Under the pieces are notes generated by a model. That model ran no database searches and was not told the origin of the DNA. It saw nothing but the letters and a program-made list of their open reading frames with translations. DNA of 10,927 nt, taken from contig CALMNS010000393.1 of the NCBI GenBank assembly GCA_937871635.1, positions 1 through 10,927 of the forward strand. The letters run 5' to 3'. Position 1 is the first letter of the stretch; each line of letters starts with the position of its first letter. This DNA comes from an uncultured Solirubrobacter sp. (GTDB taxonomy: Bacteria; Actinomycetota; Thermoleophilia; Solirubrobacterales; Solirubrobacteraceae). The translations under genes were made by a program, and so were the position numbers. Positions 5,192 to 10,927 of this stretch are shown piece after piece.

Positions 5192-5818
5192 CCTTCTGGT
5201 TCTACAGAGCCAAACACAGCCTCTCGAAGAGCCCCACGGGGTCAATTTGGGGTCCAGTTTCCTATAGGCGACCCCGTCCGAAGTCGTCGACTCAGTGGGC
5301 CCGCGCATGCTTCGTCAGTCCGACGCCAGGTGCGGAAGACCATCGCGCCGGCATGGACCGCGGCGGGGGCCGCCCGCCGGCTGGCTACTGGACCAACCGC
5401 GCCGCGGAGGCCTGGCTTCACGCCGGAACGGGTCGAGCGCTGGGCCGCATCCGAGATCGATCCCGATCGCTCGATCTCCATCCGCACCCGCGAGAGGATG
5501 ATCGGTATCCCACAGCGCCATGGAGCGTGCGCGCAAGCTCCACCTGCTGCCGTCGAACCCCGGTCGGCCTGACCGACGCGAACAACCCTAGCTCGGCGAT
5601 CCCGAAGACCGAGGCCGACCTCGCCGGGCGCCACCTGATGGGGTGGAGCTGGCAGAACGACCCGCTTTTCAGGGTTCGCTACCGCTACTGATCACAGCCG
5701 TGCCCGCGAAGTGTCACGGCGGTACCCACCTCCCGTCATCGCAAAGGCCGATTCGAGTCGCCGGTCGTCACCGCGGTCGTGTCGCGGGTGACGGCGACTC
5801 TCCTAGCGGCGGCGTTCG
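5192..5818. other. Region without a recognisable gene between attR and the exonuclease
   Basis: Several overlapping open frames occur in this stretch, but none gives recognisable protein sequence; one fragment (GFTPERVERWAASEIDPDRS) is mildly protein-like but unassigned. Near the left edge, TGGTTC-TACA-GAGCCA (about 5197-5212) can form a hairpin. GGGGTC occurs twice 12 bases apart in GGGGTCAATTTGGGGTCC (5238-5255), next to the att core, similar to the short repeats that flank integrase cores. The region may be decayed mobile DNA. Confidence 0.4.
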
Positions 5819-6493
5819 TCAGACCAGCGGGACGACGTGACCGGCGAGCCAGTTCGGCGCGCGCGGGTCGTCGTCGCTGCCGTGAAGCAGCTGCGCCCGT
5901 CTGCGCAGCGACCAGGCGATCAGATTCGCGAACAGTTCGCCTTGCTCCACCGCGTCGTCGAGTGCGTCGTGGGTGTGCGGTGACGCCGGCTGCAGGAAGT
6001 CGGGCATCGCCGCCTTCCCTGAGCGGTCGAACACGGTGCCAGCGATCGCCTGGTAATGCGTCCTGATGTCCAAACACGACGAATGCCCGAACGGCGAGCC
6101 TGTGTCCGCGTAGCGTTCGAAGTACCAATAGAGAAACGCCCAATCGAAGGCCACCGGGTATGCCACGAGCACGGGCCGCGCCCCGGCGCTTACCTCGCGG
6201 ATCCAGGCAGCGGCCTCGCTCATCGCCTCAGCGGGGTCCGCACCGTCATTTACCAACCGCTTCCGGTCAAGGCCGTTGACGTCGAGCGCTTCTTGCTCGT
6301 AATCGTCCGAGATGGGCCGCAGTTCGCGGTAGAAGGTCTGCTGCCGTGCGGGCCATCGATCGAACTGCCACCCGTCGTACCGGCCGACGGCGACTAGCCC
6401 GAACGAGAGCAGTGAGTAAGGCCCGGGGATCGGCCCATCTGTCTCAACGTCCGCGGAGATGTAGACGTCAGGTCGGGTCGGGGTCTGGCTCAT
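5819..6493 (-). CDS. DEDDh-family 3'-5' exonuclease
   Basis: The 224-aa protein from ATG 6493 (MSQTPTRPDVYISADVETDG) has the exonuclease signature of the DnaQ/RNase T superfamily: motif I D15-x-E17 (SADVETDG), motif II D117 (AYPVAFDWAF) and motif III H175-D-A-L-D-D180 (HTHDALDD), giving all four acidic residues and the general-base His. It should remove nucleotides from 3' ends of RNA or DNA; the substrate cannot be told from sequence. Typical family landmarks are also present (PGPYSLLSFG, LRPISDDYEQEALDVNGLDR). The frame is open upstream, but the family begins at this ATG; no Shine-Dalgarno site is seen. It is divergent from the nucleotidyltransferase gene, with 60 bases between starts, so the two probably share control. 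Confidence 0.9.
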   Translation of the reverse strand: MSQTPTRPDVYISADVETDGPIPGPYSLLSFGLVAVGRYDGWQFDRWPARQQTFYRELRPISDDYEQEALDVNGLDRKRLVNDGADPAEAMSEAAAWIREVSAGARPVLVAYPVAFDWAFLYWYFERYADTGSPFGHSSCLDIRTHYQAIAGTVFDRSGKAAMPDFLQPASPHTHDALDDAVEQGELFANLIAWSLRRRAQLLHGSDDDPRAPNWLAGHVVPLV

Positions 6494-6541
6494 CGAGGAG
6501 ATGATCGTGTGCAGTGCGGACGGACGCGCCGCCCGCGGACA

Positions 6542-6547
6542 TATGCT
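6542..6547 (+). promoter_or_regulatory. Candidate -10 box of the nucleotidyltransferase gene
   Basis: TATGCT ends 6 bases before the GTG at 6554, the spacing expected for a leaderless transcript starting on or next to the start codon, which is common in actinobacteria. The overlapping palindrome CATATG also gives TATGTC on the other strand, a possible -10 box for the exonuclease gene. No convincing -35 box is seen. Confidence 0.45.
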
Positions 6548-6553
6548 GCGCGC

Positions 6554-7534
6554 GTGGACGGCTCCAGACGAGACTACTCGCTGCGTCGGCTCGCGGATCT
6601 TGGCGAGCGGCTCGAGCCCGTTAACTCGGTGCTCGAGGGTCACCCGCTGTCGGTGTATGCCACCGGCTCCTATGGGCGCCTCGAGGCGTGGTCAGGGTCC
6701 GACCTCGACGTCTTCTTCCTCTACGACGGCGCGGACACGTCCGAACGGTTTCCTTTCACGACGTTCGTGCGCGTGTGCGCGCGCCTGGTCGAGGCGGCGG
6801 AGGAGATGGGCTTCCCCGCATTCACGGGCGGCGGCCGCTACCTGGAGGTCCAGTACGTGACCGAGATGGAGCGCCAGCTCGGTGGCCCACGCGACGACTC
6901 GCTGAACGCGTTCACGGCACGGATGCTCCTATTGCTCGAGAGCCGCCCGCTCCACGACGACGAGATATACGGGAGGTTGCTCGAGCGCATCATTGGCTTC
7001 TACTACCGCGACTTCGAAGATCACGCCGACACGTTTGTGCCGGTCTTCCTCGTCAACGACATCCTGCGTTTTTGGCGAACGCTGACGCTTAACTACGAGC
7101 ACAAGCGCCTCGCCCTCCGGGACCTGACGGGCGACGAACTTGCACTCAAAAAGGCCGACAGCGCGGTTAAGAACTACAAACTGAAGGTGAGCCGACTCGC
7201 GACGTGCTTCTCGATGGTCGCCAACCTAAGCCAAGAGCCAGCCCCCGTAAGCGCCGACCGGGTACTCGAGCTGTGCCGGATGACGCCGGCCGACCGCTTC
7301 GAGCGCCTCCGCGGCCATAACCGCGAAGGTGATATGCGGATCGACGAACTTGTCAACCTCTACGAGGAGTTCCTCGTCGCCGTGCAGCAGCCCGAGCACG
7401 AGTTGCTCGCCTCGTTCGCCGACGCTGACAAACGCAATCAGGCACTGACGATCGCCGCGCGTTACGGCAATGTGATCTATGCGCTGCTAGGCGCGATCAT
7501 CCCGCCTGGACGTATGCGGTATCTCGTCGTGTGA
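6554..7534 (+). CDS. Nucleotidyltransferase-fold protein
   Basis: The 326-aa protein has the polymerase-beta-like nucleotidyltransferase signature GSYGRLEAWSGSDLDVFF (residues 38-55): the GS motif and the paired metal-binding aspartates D50 and D52. A later YLEVQYV could supply the third carboxylate. The remaining ~230 residues are helical, with family-typical blocks ARMLLLLESRPL, FVPVFLVNDILRFWRTL, NYEHKRL and KNYKLKVSRLATCFSM, as in uncharacterised bacterial NTases distantly like the GlnD/DUF294 group. It would transfer a nucleotide to a protein, RNA or small molecule; the substrate is unknown. GTG 6554 fits both the family N terminus and a leaderless promoter. GTG 6509, preceded by GAGGAG at 8 bases, is an alternative that adds 15 Arg-rich residues. 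Divergent from the exonuclease, the pair may form one functional unit. Confidence 0.88.
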   Translation: MDGSRRDYSLRRLADLGERLEPVNSVLEGHPLSVYATGSYGRLEAWSGSDLDVFFLYDGADTSERFPFTTFVRVCARLVEAAEEMGFPAFTGGGRYLEVQYVTEMERQLGGPRDDSLNAFTARMLLLLESRPLHDDEIYGRLLERIIGFYYRDFEDHADTFVPVFLVNDILRFWRTLTLNYEHKRLALRDLTGDELALKKADSAVKNYKLKVSRLATCFSMVANLSQEPAPVSADRVLELCRMTPADRFERLRGHNREGDMRIDELVNLYEEFLVAVQQPEHELLASFADADKRNQALTIAARYGNVIYALLGAIIPPGRMRYLVV

Positions 7535-7662
7535 CGGCACGACTCGATGCCTTAAGATCCATTGGCCGATGGCGCGGGCGGGGAGCGCGCCGGGCACGGC
7601 CTGACTTAGCTAATCCCTGGCCTGCATCGCCCCTTCAGGCTCACGGACTCGGGCCAGACGCC

Positions 7663-7734
7663 AGCGGCACCTCCGAACGCCTCGCACTCGCGGGGCTTTC
7701 GTCGTAGAGGTGGCGGTCGGGAGGGATCGCCTCG
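7663..7734 (+). repeat. Diverged copy of the tRNA-Glu 3' tail, terminator and arm-site block
   Basis: Aligned by eye to 936-1007, 57 of 71 positions match with two single-base gaps. The matched block covers the tRNA acceptor end (AGCGGCACCTCCGAA against AGCGGTACCTCTGAA), the hairpin, TTCGTCGTAGA and the GGGA-TCGCC stretch containing the arm-like repeat. No intact tRNA precedes it. It probably marks an old right boundary of the island or a second, decayed attachment site. Confidence 0.65.
7679..7698 (+). terminator. Hairpin copy downstream of the nucleotidyltransferase gene
   Basis: GCCTCGC-ACTC-GCGGGGC forms a 7-bp stem with a 4-base loop, followed by TTTCGTCGT. Compared with the copy at 950-971, the stem changes T953 to C (G-U to G-C pair) and three of four loop bases differ, while pairing is kept. 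It could end transcription of the nucleotidyltransferase gene, which stops 145 bases upstream. Confidence 0.5.
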
Positions 7735-7749
7735 GTCGCGACCGCCGAG

Positions 7750-7781
7750 GACGGCGGGCACGCCGAGGCGGGCCTGCCGTC
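7750..7781. terminator. Long GC hairpin between the convergent nucleotidyltransferase and Thr-rich genes
   Basis: GACGGCGGGC (7750-7759) pairs with GCCTGCCGTC (7772-7781) over 10 bp with one G-U pair. A second inverted repeat, GGCGGTCG/CGACCGCC (7712-7719 and 7739-7746), lies just before it. The hairpin begins 23 bases after the Thr-rich gene's stop on the minus strand. There is no U-tract on either side, so termination is only suggested by position. Confidence 0.35.
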
Positions 7782-7803
7782 CTTCATCCTCGCCGCGGAG
7801 CGT

Positions 7804-8871
7804 TCAGGAGCGGGCGGCCCCGGTCGGGCAGGCGTTGCCTCGTTCCTCCGATTTGCTCGGGTTCCTGGTGCAGGTCTGCCCGGTCGAGCGGGTCTCGGTC
7901 GTCACGACCGGCGCGCCTGGGGCCTCAGTCTCCACGACCAGCGGGGCGATCTCCCGGCGCTGGACCGTCACCCCGGGCTCCGCCGGGGCGCACACCGTGT
8001 TCGACTGCTCCGGACCGGGCTCGGTGCCCCTGGTCACGATCGGCTCGCCGGGAACCGTCCCCTGCGTGACGATCGGCTCGCCCTGCATCGTCTGGGTGGA
8101 GACGCTCGGCGTGCCCGGACGGACGAGCTGATTCCGGTTGTCGAACGTGAACGTCGTCGTGGTGGTCGTGCGCACGAACGTCGTCGGCTGGCGGCTCGTC
8201 GCCGTGCGCTCGGTCTGCTGCGTCGTGGCCAGCGCGACCTCGGTCTGGAAGGTCGTGGTGGTGCAGGTCTGGCGCTGCTGGGTCGTCGTGGTGACTTCCT
8301 CGCGCGGCGTCGTGGTCGTCGTCACGATCGTCGTCGGGGTCGTGGTGGTGAACAGCACGGCGCGCTCGCAGCGCTCGACCGGTCGGTTGGCGTTGGGCGA
8401 GTTCACGCGCCGGCAGTTCGTCGTGGTGGGAGTCTCGGTCGTCCGCGACTGGCCTCTCTCCGTGCGCTGCGTCGCGGTGGGAGTGCCGGAGACGATCTCG
8501 GTGTCGACGTCGGCCTCGCCGACGTCGCTGGTGACCCGGGTGATCTCGGGCTCGCCGACGGGAACGGGCGCGGACCGCACTGTCACGGGGTTCCCGGTAG
8601 GACGCGGCTCACCCAGGGTGACGGTGGGGGCACCGGACGGCACCGGCGCCGAATCGGTGGTCGTGGTCTTGACGCATCGGTCGCCGCTGCGCTGGGCGCC
8701 CTCCTGGAAGGTTCCGCCTTCGGCTTGGCAGGTCGCGGCGCGCTCCCGGTTGCCCGAGCTCTGCGCCGACGCCGGCGCGGCGAACCCCAGCCCCAGCAAC
8801 CCCATCGAGACGCCGGCGGATACCGCGACGAATGATGCTCTCACGCTCGATCGGCGTACGGACAAGCTCAT
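7804..8871 (-). CDS. Secreted Thr-rich, mucin-like cysteine-containing protein
   Basis: The 355-aa protein from ATG 8871 has a strong ribosome binding site (GGGGAGGAAAT-ATG) and a classical signal peptide (MSLSVRRSSVRASFVAVSAG, hydrophobic core, cleavage at APASA near residue 36). The mature part is dominated by Thr/Pro/Val/Glu, with runs such as TTTTPTTIVTTTTTPREE and RTTTTTTFTF, and degenerate repeats GEPIVTQGTVP/GEPIVTRGTEP and, earlier, GEPEITR. Eight cysteines are spaced through it (CQAEGG, DRCVK, NCRRV, RCERA, TCTTTT, VCAPAE, TCTRN, NACPTG), suggesting disulfides. It would be an extended, possibly O-glycosylated exported protein. No enzyme domain is visible. The upstream membrane protein frame reads straight into it, but its own ribosome binding site and signal peptide argue for a separate product. 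Confidence 0.82.
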   Translation of the reverse strand: MSLSVRRSSVRASFVAVSAGVSMGLLGLGFAAPASAQSSGNRERAATCQAEGGTFQEGAQRSGDRCVKTTTTDSAPVPSGAPTVTLGEPRPTGNPVTVRSAPVPVGEPEITRVTSDVGEADVDTEIVSGTPTATQRTERGQSRTTETPTTTNCRRVNSPNANRPVERCERAVLFTTTTPTTIVTTTTTPREEVTTTTQQRQTCTTTTFQTEVALATTQQTERTATSRQPTTFVRTTTTTTFTFDNRNQLVRPGTPSVSTQTMQGEPIVTQGTVPGEPIVTRGTEPGPEQSNTVCAPAEPGVTVQRREIAPLVVETEAPGAPVVTTETRSTGQTCTRNPSKSEERGNACPTGAARS

Positions 8872-10332
8872 ATTTCCTCCCCTGGGACGCAGGTAGCGAT
8901 GACAGGGGGTGCTTACCGCTGCCTTAGGCGCTGGACGGTACCCCGGAATCTGGCAATGTGGAGCCGGCCAAGGACCATAATCGGACACGACACGGGGAGC
9001 GTCCCTCGCCAGGCGGCCCTGCGTCGGCAGTCCGGCGGGCGCGACCTGCCTGGGTCGGCCCGCGCCTACGAGCGCGGGAGGAGCGGGGCGGGTCGGTGCG
9101 GGTGCGCGCGGCGGTGCCGCCTCGCGCCGGTCGCGAGCGGTCGTCGCCGCCTGGACGACGAGCCACAGCAGCACCGGGACGAGCGGGATGAGCATGCGAG
9201 GCGATGCCGACGGGGGGAGGTGCACCAGGATCCCGAGCAGGGCGAACCACGCGAACGGTGCCGCCTCGGGCGGCATCGAGCGTCTTCGGCGCCCGACGCG
9301 GGTCGCGGCCCAGACGAGCCCGGCGAGGAGGAGGCCGTTCGCGAGGCTGTACAGGGCCAGCGTCGCGGGCGGCCGGGACGGTCTCGTCGGCGCGAAGAAG
9401 AGCAGCCGGAGGGCGTTGGCCGCGAGGTTGCGGGCGTACGCCAGGGGCCGGGCCCGGACGTTGGCCGCCGCCCGGCGGCGCAGCTCGCGGTCGCTGGCGA
9501 GCGGGTGGACCGCGTCGAGTCGGCGGAACAGCGGCCGGTACGGCGCGAGGGCGCGATCGCGGTAGACCCGGACGGGCGAGTGCCACTGCCCCGTCTCGCC
9601 CGGAAGCGTCGGCGACATCCAGAACAGCGACAGCCCGGATGAGCTGCCCCAGTACAGCGGCTCCCCAGTGAGCCGGTGCGTGTAGGCGAGCCAGGGGAGG
9701 CAGGCCAGCGCGGCGATACCGGCGACGGCGGCGCCGCGCCGGGCGATCGTCGTGGCGCCCGGCATCGCCCACCGCACGAAGGCTACGGCCAGGAGGGCGA
9801 GGATGACCCACCCGTACTCCAGCCGGACCATCGCCAGCGCCGCGAGCGCCAGGCCGCCGGCGGCCAGGGCCGGCCACCGGCCCGAGCCGAGGCCACGCGC
9901 ACACGCGAGCATGGCCACGACGACCAGCAGCACCGCGAGCGGCTCCTTCTGGACGGTCCCGACCACCATCGCGAACGGCGCGTAGAGCCCGAGCGCGTAG
10001 GTGAAGAGCAGCGCGGGGCGGGGCGCGAGGCGCTGGCGCAGGACGCGGTGGAACAGCACTACGGCGGCGAAGAGGAGGAGCGGCGAGGTGAAGCGGATCG
10101 CCGTCAGCGGGACGTCGAGCGCGACGAAGGGAGCGAGCAGGACCACGAGCCCGGGGCCGTGCCACAGGAAGGCGCGCTGATCCGGATCGCTGCCGGGCGC
10201 GGCGAGCTCGCCATGCTCGACCAGTCGCTGCGCGGCCGCCAGCAGCGCCGGCTCGTCGCGAATGGCCTCGCCCCCTGGCTGCACGAGCAGGCAGGCGAGG
10301 AGGTAGAGCACCAGCAGCGGTGCCACTCGCAT
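7804..10332 (-). CDS. Polytopic GT-C/PMT-like membrane protein; frame runs unbroken into the Thr-rich gene
   Basis: The frame opens at ATG 10332. Residues 1-~400 (to about 9133) form a hydrophobic protein with a signal-anchor start (APLLVLYLLACLLVQPGG), an acidic motif after the first span (EAIRDEPALLAAAQRL, like the D-E motif of GT-C enzymes), HGPGLVVLLAPFVALD, and roughly nine further membrane spans. A final AVHP...ARNLAANALRLLFFAP segment precedes the last helices. This layout resembles PMT/ArnT-type glycosyltransferases, which use polyprenyl-phosphate sugars outside the membrane; the exact reaction is not proven. After LLWLVVQAATTARDRREAAP the translation is low-complexity, and no stop occurs before the Thr-rich protein's ATG (residue 488). 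So either the two are fused, giving 842 aa, or a stop was lost or lies in another frame (a TAG at 9066-9068 in the third minus frame). Fusion seems less likely. Confidence 0.65.
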   Translation of the reverse strand: MRVAPLLVLYLLACLLVQPGGEAIRDEPALLAAAQRLVEHGELAAPGSDPDQRAFLWHGPGLVVLLAPFVALDVPLTAIRFTSPLLLFAAVVLFHRVLRQRLAPRPALLFTYALGLYAPFAMVVGTVQKEPLAVLLVVVAMLACARGLGSGRWPALAAGGLALAALAMVRLEYGWVILALLAVAFVRWAMPGATTIARRGAAVAGIAALACLPWLAYTHRLTGEPLYWGSSSGLSLFWMSPTLPGETGQWHSPVRVYRDRALAPYRPLFRRLDAVHPLASDRELRRRAAANVRARPLAYARNLAANALRLLFFAPTRPSRPPATLALYSLANGLLLAGLVWAATRVGRRRRSMPPEAAPFAWFALLGILVHLPPSASPRMLIPLVPVLLWLVVQAATTARDRREAAPPRAPAPTRPAPPALVGAGRPRQVAPAGLPTQGRLARDAPRVVSDYGPWPAPHCQIPGYRPAPKAAVSTPCHRYLRPRGGNMSLSVRRSSVRASFVAVSAGVSMGLLGLGFAAPASAQSSGNRERAATCQAEGGTFQEGAQRSGDRCVKTTTTDSAPVPSGAPTVTLGEPRPTGNPVTVRSAPVPVGEPEITRVTSDVGEADVDTEIVSGTPTATQRTERGQSRTTETPTTTNCRRVNSPNANRPVERCERAVLFTTTTPTTIVTTTTTPREEVTTTTQQRQTCTTTTFQTEVALATTQQTERTATSRQPTTFVRTTTTTTFTFDNRNQLVRPGTPSVSTQTMQGEPIVTQGTVPGEPIVTRGTEPGPEQSNTVCAPAEPGVTVQRREIAPLVVETEAPGAPVVTTETRSTGQTCTRNPSKSEERGNACPTGAARS
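8872..8979 (-). promoter_or_regulatory. Candidate promoter and ~95-nt leader of the Thr-rich gene
   Basis: On the minus strand TATGGT (8974-8979) is a possible -10 box in a locally AT-richer spot, which would give a leader of about 95 bases before the ATG at 8871. The leader contains short complementary segments, such as GCC-TAA-GGC, but I could not match it to a known riboswitch. The promoter supports independent expression of the Thr-rich gene. Confidence 0.3.
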
Positions 10333-10446
10333 CGGCCCCGACTACCCCGGAGCTCCGTTCCCCACGGGCGTGCGGCGGCGGCCCGACCGACGCGACGGCC
10401 CGCCCGGGCGCTGAGCCGGGGCAGGGCCGCGTCAGCCGGCTTCGGA

Positions 10447-10521
10447 TCAGATCACGAAGACCACCACGACGACGACGATCAGGAGGACAAGAGCGGCGAC
10501 GGCGATCGTTCGGGTGTCCAC
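10447..10521 (-). CDS. 24-aa single-span membrane peptide
   Basis: GTG 10521, preceded by AGGGGG at about 6 bases, encodes VDTRTIAVAALVLLIVVVVV and then VFVI and TGA (10447-10449). After five polar/charged residues the peptide is one uninterrupted hydrophobic helix, with a positively charged N-side. Tiny membrane peptides of this design (xTRTI plus Val/Leu/Ile helix) occur in actinobacterial genomes; function unknown. It is 114 bases upstream of the GT-C-like gene on the same strand and could be co-transcribed with it. A Val-rich helix can arise from GTC/GTG repeats, but the start context and length favour a real gene. Confidence 0.5.
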   Translation of the reverse strand: MDTRTIAVAALVLLIVVVVVVFVI

Positions 10522-10550
10522 GGGTGCCCCCTTCGGGCTGGCTGACGGTC

Positions 10551-10567
10551 GAGAGCCGGCGGCTCTC
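10551..10567. other. Perfect short hairpin upstream of the 24-aa peptide
   Basis: GAGAGCC-GGC-GGCTCTC is a perfect 7-bp inverted repeat around 3 bases, 30 bases upstream of the peptide's start. A second small hairpin, TCTCGC-CAG-GCGAGA, lies at 10610-10624, 20 bases after the GyrI-like gene's stop, and may end its transcript. Neither has a U-tract. Confidence 0.35.
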
Positions 10568-10643
10568 CTCACGACGGAACCTACCCGATTCCAGGCGTTT
10601 CATCCGCTTTCTCGCCAGGCGAGACCCCTGCGCTCCGGTCGGC

Positions 10644-10927
10644 TCAGCCTTCGAGTCCCACCGCCAGCCGGGTGACCAGGTCGGCCGGCGGCGTGGTGCG
10701 CGGGTCGCTCAGGTAGGTCTCGACGATCGGCGCCCGCGCCTCGAAGCCCCGCTCGCGGACGTGCTCGAGCAGCGCCGCGTAGCCCAGCGGCAGCTCGTCG
10801 TAGGGACCGACGTGGAGGGTCGAGGCCCACGGCCCGCCGGCCAGCGTCCGCTCGACGGCCCCGGCCGGGACGGGCGTGCGCCGCGCCGCCCCCGCCCCGA
10901 CCATGACCTCGAGCTCGGCGGCGAGGT
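10644..10927 (-). CDS. GyrI-like/effector-binding domain protein, partial (5' end outside window)
   Basis: Minus-strand translation is open from the window edge (LAAELEVMVGAGAARR) to the stop at 10644. It contains the C-terminal half of the GyrI-like small-molecule-binding fold: VPAGAVERTLAGGPWASTLH, VGPYDELPLGYAALLEHVRE, RGFEARAPIVETYLSDPRTT and PADLVTRLAVGLEG. The HVGPYDEL and ETYLSDP motifs are typical. Such domains sense hydrophobic or cationic ligands in MerR/AraC-type regulators, or stand alone. The ATG at 10904 could be read as a start, but upstream codons (AELEV) fit the preceding strand of the domain, so the gene very probably begins outside. Whether a DNA-binding domain precedes it cannot be seen. 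Confidence 0.85.
   Translation of the reverse strand, partial: LAAELEVMVGAGAARRTPVPAGAVERTLAGGPWASTLHVGPYDELPLGYAALLEHVRERGFEARAPIVETYLSDPRTTPPADLVTRLAVGLEG

Noticed and set aside
5353..5691. 112-codon plus-strand frame downstream of attR
   Set aside because: No recognisable domain, no ribosome binding site, and equally long frames overlap it on both strands.
7600..7675. Possible heavily decayed tRNA-Glu before the 7663 block
   Set aside because: A few stretches (such as GCATCGCCCCTTCA) can be aligned loosely with the anticodon region, but arms do not pair, so I do not call a tRNA pseudogene.
8138..8360. Repetitive GTCGTGGTGGTC stretches resembling a repeat array
   Set aside because: They are Thr codon runs on the minus strand, irregular in spacing, with no spacers; not a CRISPR array.
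8138..8896. 252-codon plus-strand frame rich in Val (VVVVVVRTNVV and similar)
   Set aside because: It is the antisense of the Thr codons of the secreted protein; it has no ribosome binding site and no known domain.
8880..8980. Riboswitch in the leader of the Thr-rich gene
   Set aside because: I could not match conserved cores of c-di-AMP, c-di-GMP, cobalamin or other common classes; only a generic leader is supported.
8924..10603. 559-codon minus-strand open frame overlapping the GT-C-like gene
   Set aside because: It is Arg/Pro/Ala-rich with no domains and is the shifted shadow of the hydrophobic membrane protein, as is usual in very GC-rich DNA.

Overview
The window is very GC-rich. It carries tRNA genes without an encoded CCA end, leaderless-looking starts with TATGCT/TACCTT-type -10 boxes, GTG/TTG starts, and Arg/Ala/Pro-rich proteins. 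This suggests a high-GC actinobacterial genome; a soil Thermoleophilia/Solirubrobacterales-like organism fits the style of the peptidoglycan-binding and Thr-rich secreted proteins, but that placement is inference.

Layout. (1) Positions 1-366, minus: 5' part of a secreted peptidoglycan-binding-repeat protein with a TTG start. (2) 367-754: intergenic, with a perfect palindrome and a GAAC-N4-GTTC box. (3) 755-942: tRNA-Leu(CAG) and tRNA-Glu(CTC), plus strand. (4) 922-5191: a small integrated element, bounded by an exact 26-bp direct repeat of the tRNA-Glu 3' end. It holds a translationally coupled but partly frameshifted cassette of siphophage head-to-tail genes, an HNH endonuclease, a reverse-strand 171-aa protein, two small unknown genes and a tyrosine integrase with an intact catalytic domain but a disrupted N-terminal half. 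Copies of a 12-bp repeat lie just inside both ends and look like integrase arm sites. (5) 5192-7735: a second segment carrying a divergent pair, a DEDDh 3'-5' exonuclease (minus) and a nucleotidyltransferase-fold protein (plus). It ends at a diverged copy (7663-7734) of the tRNA-Glu 3' tail, terminator and arm-site block. The whole of 922-7735 therefore looks like tandem accretion of mobile DNA at one tRNA gene, with the exonuclease/nucleotidyltransferase pair as likely cargo. (6) 7804-10332, minus: a Thr-rich secreted protein preceded by a polytopic GT-C-like membrane protein whose frame runs into it without a stop. (7) 10447-10521, minus: a 24-aa single-span membrane peptide. (8) 10644-10927, minus: a partial GyrI-like effector-binding domain.

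How the parts fit. The frameshifts all fall inside the first element (948-5034), while the flanking genes and the exonuclease/nucleotidyltransferase pair are clean. This points to a decaying prophage or satellite remnant rather than poor sequence overall. The most interesting leads are the tandem tRNA-Glu island with a possible two-gene nuclease/nucleotidyltransferase system, and the membrane glycosyltransferase-like protein next to a mucin-like Thr-rich protein that could be its substrate.
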